From Halopiger aswanensis (GTDB lineage: Archaea > Halobacteriota > Halobacteria > Halobacteriales > Natrialbaceae), in the NCBI RefSeq assembly GCF_003610195.1, contig NZ_RAPO01000005.1:62001-126000 (forward strand): DNA of 64,000 nt, in the 5' to 3' direction. Below are positions 61,232 through 64,000 of this stretch, one piece after another. Position 1 is the first letter of the stretch. Each line of letters begins with the position of its first letter. The translations under genes and the position numbers were made by a program. The notes beneath the pieces were generated by a model. That model saw only the letters and a list, made by a program, of their open reading frames with translations. It ran no database searches and was not told where the DNA came from.

Positions 61232-61894
61232 ATGCCTTACGTCGAACTTACCGTTACGATCCCTGCGGATGTATGGATCGGCCGACTATCCCGCGACTAC
61301 CCCGATACCCGATTCCGGGTTCTTGCAGCGACTGCCACTGACGAGATGAGCGCAGCCCGGATTGAGGTCATCGGTACGGCTGCTGCACGCATCTGTGAGG
61401 AACTCCGCACATACGACGCCGTAACCGAGTTGGAAATACTCGAGACGGCCTGTCATCGTCGACGTGTACAGCTCGAGACGACGACGACGTTGGTACTGAC
61501 GGCGATTCAGTCTGCGGGTGTCCCGCTCAGGATGCCGTTCGAGATCAGCGATGGAACGATGGCGCTCAACACGACGATTCCCCAGCACCAACTCTCGAAA
61601 CTCGGTGAGAGCTTCCGAGAGTTTGGAATCGAATTCACGATCCAGCGCATTCAACCAGAAGCAGATTCCGAGTCACTACTTACCGATCGACAACAATGGC
61701 TCCTCTATGAGGCAATCGATCGAGGATACTACGATACACCACGTCGGATCACGTTAGTCGAACTCGCAGATGAATTAGATCTTGCTAAATCGACGTGTAG
61801 CGAGACGCTTCATCGCGTCGAAGAACGAGTGTTAAAACAGTTCGTAACGGGCGACTGCGAACACCAACCTGATATCTCGATTCGTGCTGATTGA
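61232..61894 (+). CDS. HTH-10 (Bat-type) transcriptional regulator
   Basis: A 220-residue protein with an N-terminal about 150-residue sensor part and the C-terminal HTH-10 (LTDRQQWLLYEAIDRGYYDTPRRITLVELADEL). It is divergent from the aldehyde-dehydrogenase/ThDP operon, with a 218-bp region between, and may control it. The HTH ends 117 bp before the 3' end of the nitrite-reductase gene, which converges on it. Confidence 0.85.
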   Translation: MPYVELTVTIPADVWIGRLSRDYPDTRFRVLAATATDEMSAARIEVIGTAAARICEELRTYDAVTELEILETACHRRRVQLETTTTLVLTAIQSAGVPLRMPFEISDGTMALNTTIPQHQLSKLGESFREFGIEFTIQRIQPEADSESLLTDRQQWLLYEAIDRGYYDTPRRITLVELADELDLAKSTCSETLHRVEERVLKQFVTGDCEHQPDISIRAD

Positions 61895-62011
61895 TCGTCT
61901 TTGAGAGGAGAAAGAAATCTCCTTTACTCGCTACCTTCATATGAAATATTAGAGACGTAGGCTTTCCCCGTGTAACGTGGGAAGACCTATGCGCATCTAC
62001 ACGTGGTGCTG

Positions 62012-63175
62012 TTAGGAGGTCACGACGACGATGCCTTTCATTCCGAGTGTTTCGTGAGGCGTACAGACGTATTTGTACTCTCCTTCATTTTCGAACGTGT
62101 GTTCGAAGGTGAATCCGCGCTCTTGGGTGACCTCACTCTCGAAAGCGTCGCCGACGTGGGCGACGTCATGGTAGCCGCCTTCGCCGGTCCATTTCCAGAC
62201 GACGGTCGTTCCTGTCGATACCTCGATGGCCGGTGGGTCGTACGCAAACTGACCGCCGTTGCCCTCGGTCCCAACGCCGACAACTGGTCGACTCTCACCA
62301 GTCTTATCGACGACGCCTGTGTAGTCGTCCACGTCGTCGAACCATCCATCGAAGGACCCAACTTCGTCACCGTAGCCGAGGTCGTGTTCTCCGCCGCCAC
62401 CGTCGTAGATTTCGGGATTCTCCTCGCCGTTGACCTGAACCGTGTTGATTGCACCTTTCTTCACTGCTCGCGTAGCCGCATGGTCAACCAGGTGGATGGG
62501 GCCGGGGACTGGTGTCTCAATCTCTGCTGCAGCTACACTTCCAGGAGGAACAGACGTGGTTTCAACGTACCGGCTCGGATCTGAGACGAGATCGCCGTCG
62601 CGATAGAGCCGTGACCAGACATTCCCGATGGCGTGCCAGGAACTGGTGAAGTTGGGACCGCCATTTGCAAAGTAGATGCGGATGCGTTCATCGGTGTCAA
62701 CGTTGATGGGGCCGTACTTTTCCTCGGTGAACGCGTACGGTTCGCCGTTGTAGACAACGTAAGTCGGTTCCTCGTTGGCCATCGCATCGAAGTCGAAAGT
62801 GAGTTGGCCGTCTTCGCCCTGTTTGCCCGTGTAGATCTCGTGTTGGCCAAAGTATAATTCTCGGTCAACCTCCGGAAGGCCGTCTTTGGGTTCAACGAGA
62901 ATTGCGCCGAACATCCCAGCAGCGATGTGGTGGTCGAAGCCGGCCACGGCGCAGTGATAGATATGAACGCCGGGGTACATCGCAGTGAACTCAATTTCGG
63001 CGCTCTCACCGGGTGTGATCGTCGTGTCCTCAGCCCCACCGCCAGGTCCGTACGCGGCATGGAAGTCGATGTTATGGGGAAGGTTGCTATCTGAGGGGTT
63101 GGTGAGCTCCAACTGGATCCGGTCTCCTTCACGTACCCGTATCATCGGGCCAGGAACTTGTCCGTCGAAGGTCAT
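62012..63175 (-). CDS. nirK: Copper nitrite reductase (NirK) fused to a halocyanin domain, N-terminally truncated
   Basis: A 387-residue frame from ATG 63175. Two cupredoxin domains have the ligand sets HNIDFHAAYG and HIYHCAVAGFDHHIAAGMFG, then NGGPNFTSSWHAIGNVW. A third cupredoxin at the C-terminus (GGYHDVAHVGD and YVCTPHETLGMKG) is a halocyanin-type electron donor. The same frame continues upstream through VDRIAADPTDVPDPVDWSE and PGRTFDY to 63340 without any start codon, and ends at the stop of the lrp gene. So the signal peptide and original start are gone. If translated from ATG 63175 the first strand is missing; the protein may be inactive. Confidence 0.85.
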   Translation of the reverse strand: MTFDGQVPGPMIRVREGDRIQLELTNPSDSNLPHNIDFHAAYGPGGGAEDTTITPGESAEIEFTAMYPGVHIYHCAVAGFDHHIAAGMFGAILVEPKDGLPEVDRELYFGQHEIYTGKQGEDGQLTFDFDAMANEEPTYVVYNGEPYAFTEEKYGPINVDTDERIRIYFANGGPNFTSSWHAIGNVWSRLYRDGDLVSDPSRYVETTSVPPGSVAAAEIETPVPGPIHLVDHAATRAVKKGAINTVQVNGEENPEIYDGGGGEHDLGYGDEVGSFDGWFDDVDDYTGVVDKTGESRPVVGVGTEGNGGQFAYDPPAIEVSTGTTVVWKWTGEGGYHDVAHVGDAFESEVTQERGFTFEHTFENEGEYKYVCTPHETLGMKGIVVVTS

Positions 63176-63340
63176 GTAGTCGAAAGTCCGGCCTGGAGCG
63201 ATTTCTGCGGTTAGCTCTTTGGTCTCCAGTGAGATCTCGTGGCGCCGCGGTTCGCTCCAATCTACCGGATCCGGAACATCGGTCGGGTCCGCCGCAATCC
63301 GGTCAACGTAGATCCTGCCGATATCGGCTCTGAGGAACGG
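63176..63340 (-). other. Orphan 5' coding segment of nirK, without start codon
   Basis: 55 codons in the nirK frame with clear NirK similarity (VDRIAADPTDVPDPVDW, HEISLETKELTAEIAPG) but no ATG, GTG or TTG. The segment starts directly after the TAA (63341-63343) of the lrp gene, which is in the same frame. A deletion that joined lrp to nirK would explain this. Confidence 0.7.
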
Positions 63341-63805
63341 TTAACCTTCTTCAGGTTCTAGTTCGAATTGTTCATTCTCTACCACTTTATTGAGCGCGAT
63401 ACTTGTGTTCGATTGTTTAATGTTAGGATTGGTCAGTAATGCCTTGATCTGGTCGTTCACGTCGTCTGTGTCCTTGAATTTTCCAATGGCAATGACGTCG
63501 TAGTCACCAGTGACCTCGTAAACGGAGAGCATCTGTTCGTGCTCTTCCAGTATCTCTGTGATTCCTGACAAAGCACTTCCCTCTACTTTCAACTGCATGA
63601 CCGCCGTCACGTCATACCCGATTTTGTCGTAGTTGATAAGTGGCGTGTAGTCCTCGATAATGCCTTCGTCCTCGAGATCGTTGAGATGATTCGAGACTGT
63701 TGTGACGGAGACGTCCAGTTCTTCTGCGAGGCTTCGAAGACTGGTCCGCCCATTCCCTAGAAGCTCGTTTATTAAGTCTTGGTCCAGGTTTTCGTACGTC
63801 ATCAT
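63341..63805 (-). CDS. Lrp/AsnC-family transcriptional regulator
   Basis: A 154-residue protein with the HTH ([28 protein letters not shown]) at about 22-50 and an AsnC-type effector domain with [16 protein letters not shown]. Two ATGs are in tandem at 63805 and 63802. Its stop codon adjoins the truncated nirK frame, so it may be cotranscribed with it. AT-rich promoter sequence lies upstream. Confidence 0.87.
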   Translation of the reverse strand: MMTYENLDQDLINELLGNGRTSLRSLAEELDVSVTTVSNHLNDLEDEGIIEDYTPLINYDKIGYDVTAVMQLKVEGSALSGITEILEEHEQMLSVYEVTGDYDVIAIGKFKDTDDVNDQIKALLTNPNIKQSNTSIALNKVVENEQFELEPEEG

Positions 63806-63844
63806 TAACTTCTATTCCTTTCATCTTTCATAATATTGTGTATA

Positions 63845-64000
63845 TTACGTCTCCCAAAACGTCTGAACAGCTCCTACTTCGAATAGCAACTCGTAGGCGA
63901 CAGATTCACAGTGGTTATTCGCCGTGACTGTGCTTCGCGTTTGTCCATCAACTTCAAGGGTTGTCATCCTCAGTACTTCCGTTTCCGAAGTCCTAGTTTC
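63845..64000 (-). CDS. Partial or small protein at the right edge
   Basis: A frame open from the window edge to TAA 63845-63847, 51 residues. An internal ATG at 63967 would give a 39-40-residue protein (MTTLEVDGQT...). Composition is plausible, but there is no recognised family and the start is unknown because of the window edge. Confidence 0.4.
   Translation of the reverse strand, partial: ETRTSETEVLRMTTLEVDGQTRSTVTANNHCESVAYELLFEVGAVQTFWET

Noticed and set aside
1..64000. tRNA or rRNA genes
   Set aside because: I looked for T-loop GGTTCGAATCC-type strings with acceptor pairing in the gaps and found none that I could support by eye; no rRNA signature was seen.

Overview
The window is DNA from a haloarchaeon (class Halobacteria). 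The evidence is high GC with strong third-position GC, very acidic proteins, twin-arginine/lipobox leaders, Bat-type HTH-10 regulators, DUF7344, HalOD1 and DUF7521 small proteins, an archaeal Orc1/Cdc6, and origin boxes ending in G-runs as seen in halophiles. Many genes have a TATA-like element about 25 bp before the ATG, which fits leaderless transcripts. The replication and partition module in the middle suggests a megaplasmid or secondary chromosome.

Layout. 1-11.3 kb is a thiol-redox and copper block: the end of a dihydrolipoamide-dehydrogenase-like flavoprotein, a thioredoxin-like protein, a TauE/SafE exporter, a SCO1-like lipoprotein, a winged-helix regulator with DUF7521, a response regulator, two cysteine-motif membrane proteins, a multicopper oxidase, a SoxB/5'-nucleotidase-like phosphoesterase, a DsbA-like protein and a frameshifted DUF2243 gene. 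A 21-bp palindrome occurs before the winged-helix gene, the membrane pair and the DsbA-like gene, and may define one regulon. 11.3-34 kb is a sulfane-sulfur island: a second multicopper oxidase, a methyltransferase with DUF302, CoA-disulfide reductase, an M20 peptidase, a YgaP-like protein, a second methyltransferase, a class V PLP enzyme, Bat-type regulators, two rhodanese/metallo-beta-lactamase proteins, an MFS transporter, a two-domain rhodanese, another DUF302/methyltransferase pair, thioredoxin with its reductase, a frameshifted histidine kinase and a TrxB-like flavoprotein.

34.2-42.2 kb is a plasmid-type module with lower GC: ParA with a partner, a TTAGA-rich repeat array, a VapBC-like pair, gene remnants (winged helix, PolB tail, another HTH gene), Orc1/Cdc6 with eight origin-box-like repeats on both sides, a small conserved protein, an ArdC-like zincin, and three copies of a TTAACCAACA/TGTTGGTTAA inverted repeat. 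42.5-51.8 kb resumes metabolism: DsrE, a cysteine-less ABCE1/RLI paralogue, a cupin, GlpD, a cystathionine gamma-synthase/lyase-like enzyme, a close paralogue of the first multicopper oxidase, and a glutamate-1-semialdehyde-aminomutase-like enzyme with a cysteine-rich insertion.

52-64 kb carries a four-unit DUF2249 protein, a HemAT-like globin sensor, a ferredoxin, a peroxiredoxin, a CGCGG-type putative radical-SAM-modified peptide, a DtxR-like regulator, an acetolactate-synthase/aldehyde-dehydrogenase pair, a Bat-type regulator, a copper nitrite reductase fused to a halocyanin domain but missing its leader, and an Lrp/AsnC regulator. Together the genes suggest handling of sulfane sulfur and thiols, copper enzymes at the cell surface, and oxygen/nitrogen-oxide responses. 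Several genes are broken by single-base deletions in homopolymers, so either pseudogenisation or sequencing error must be considered.
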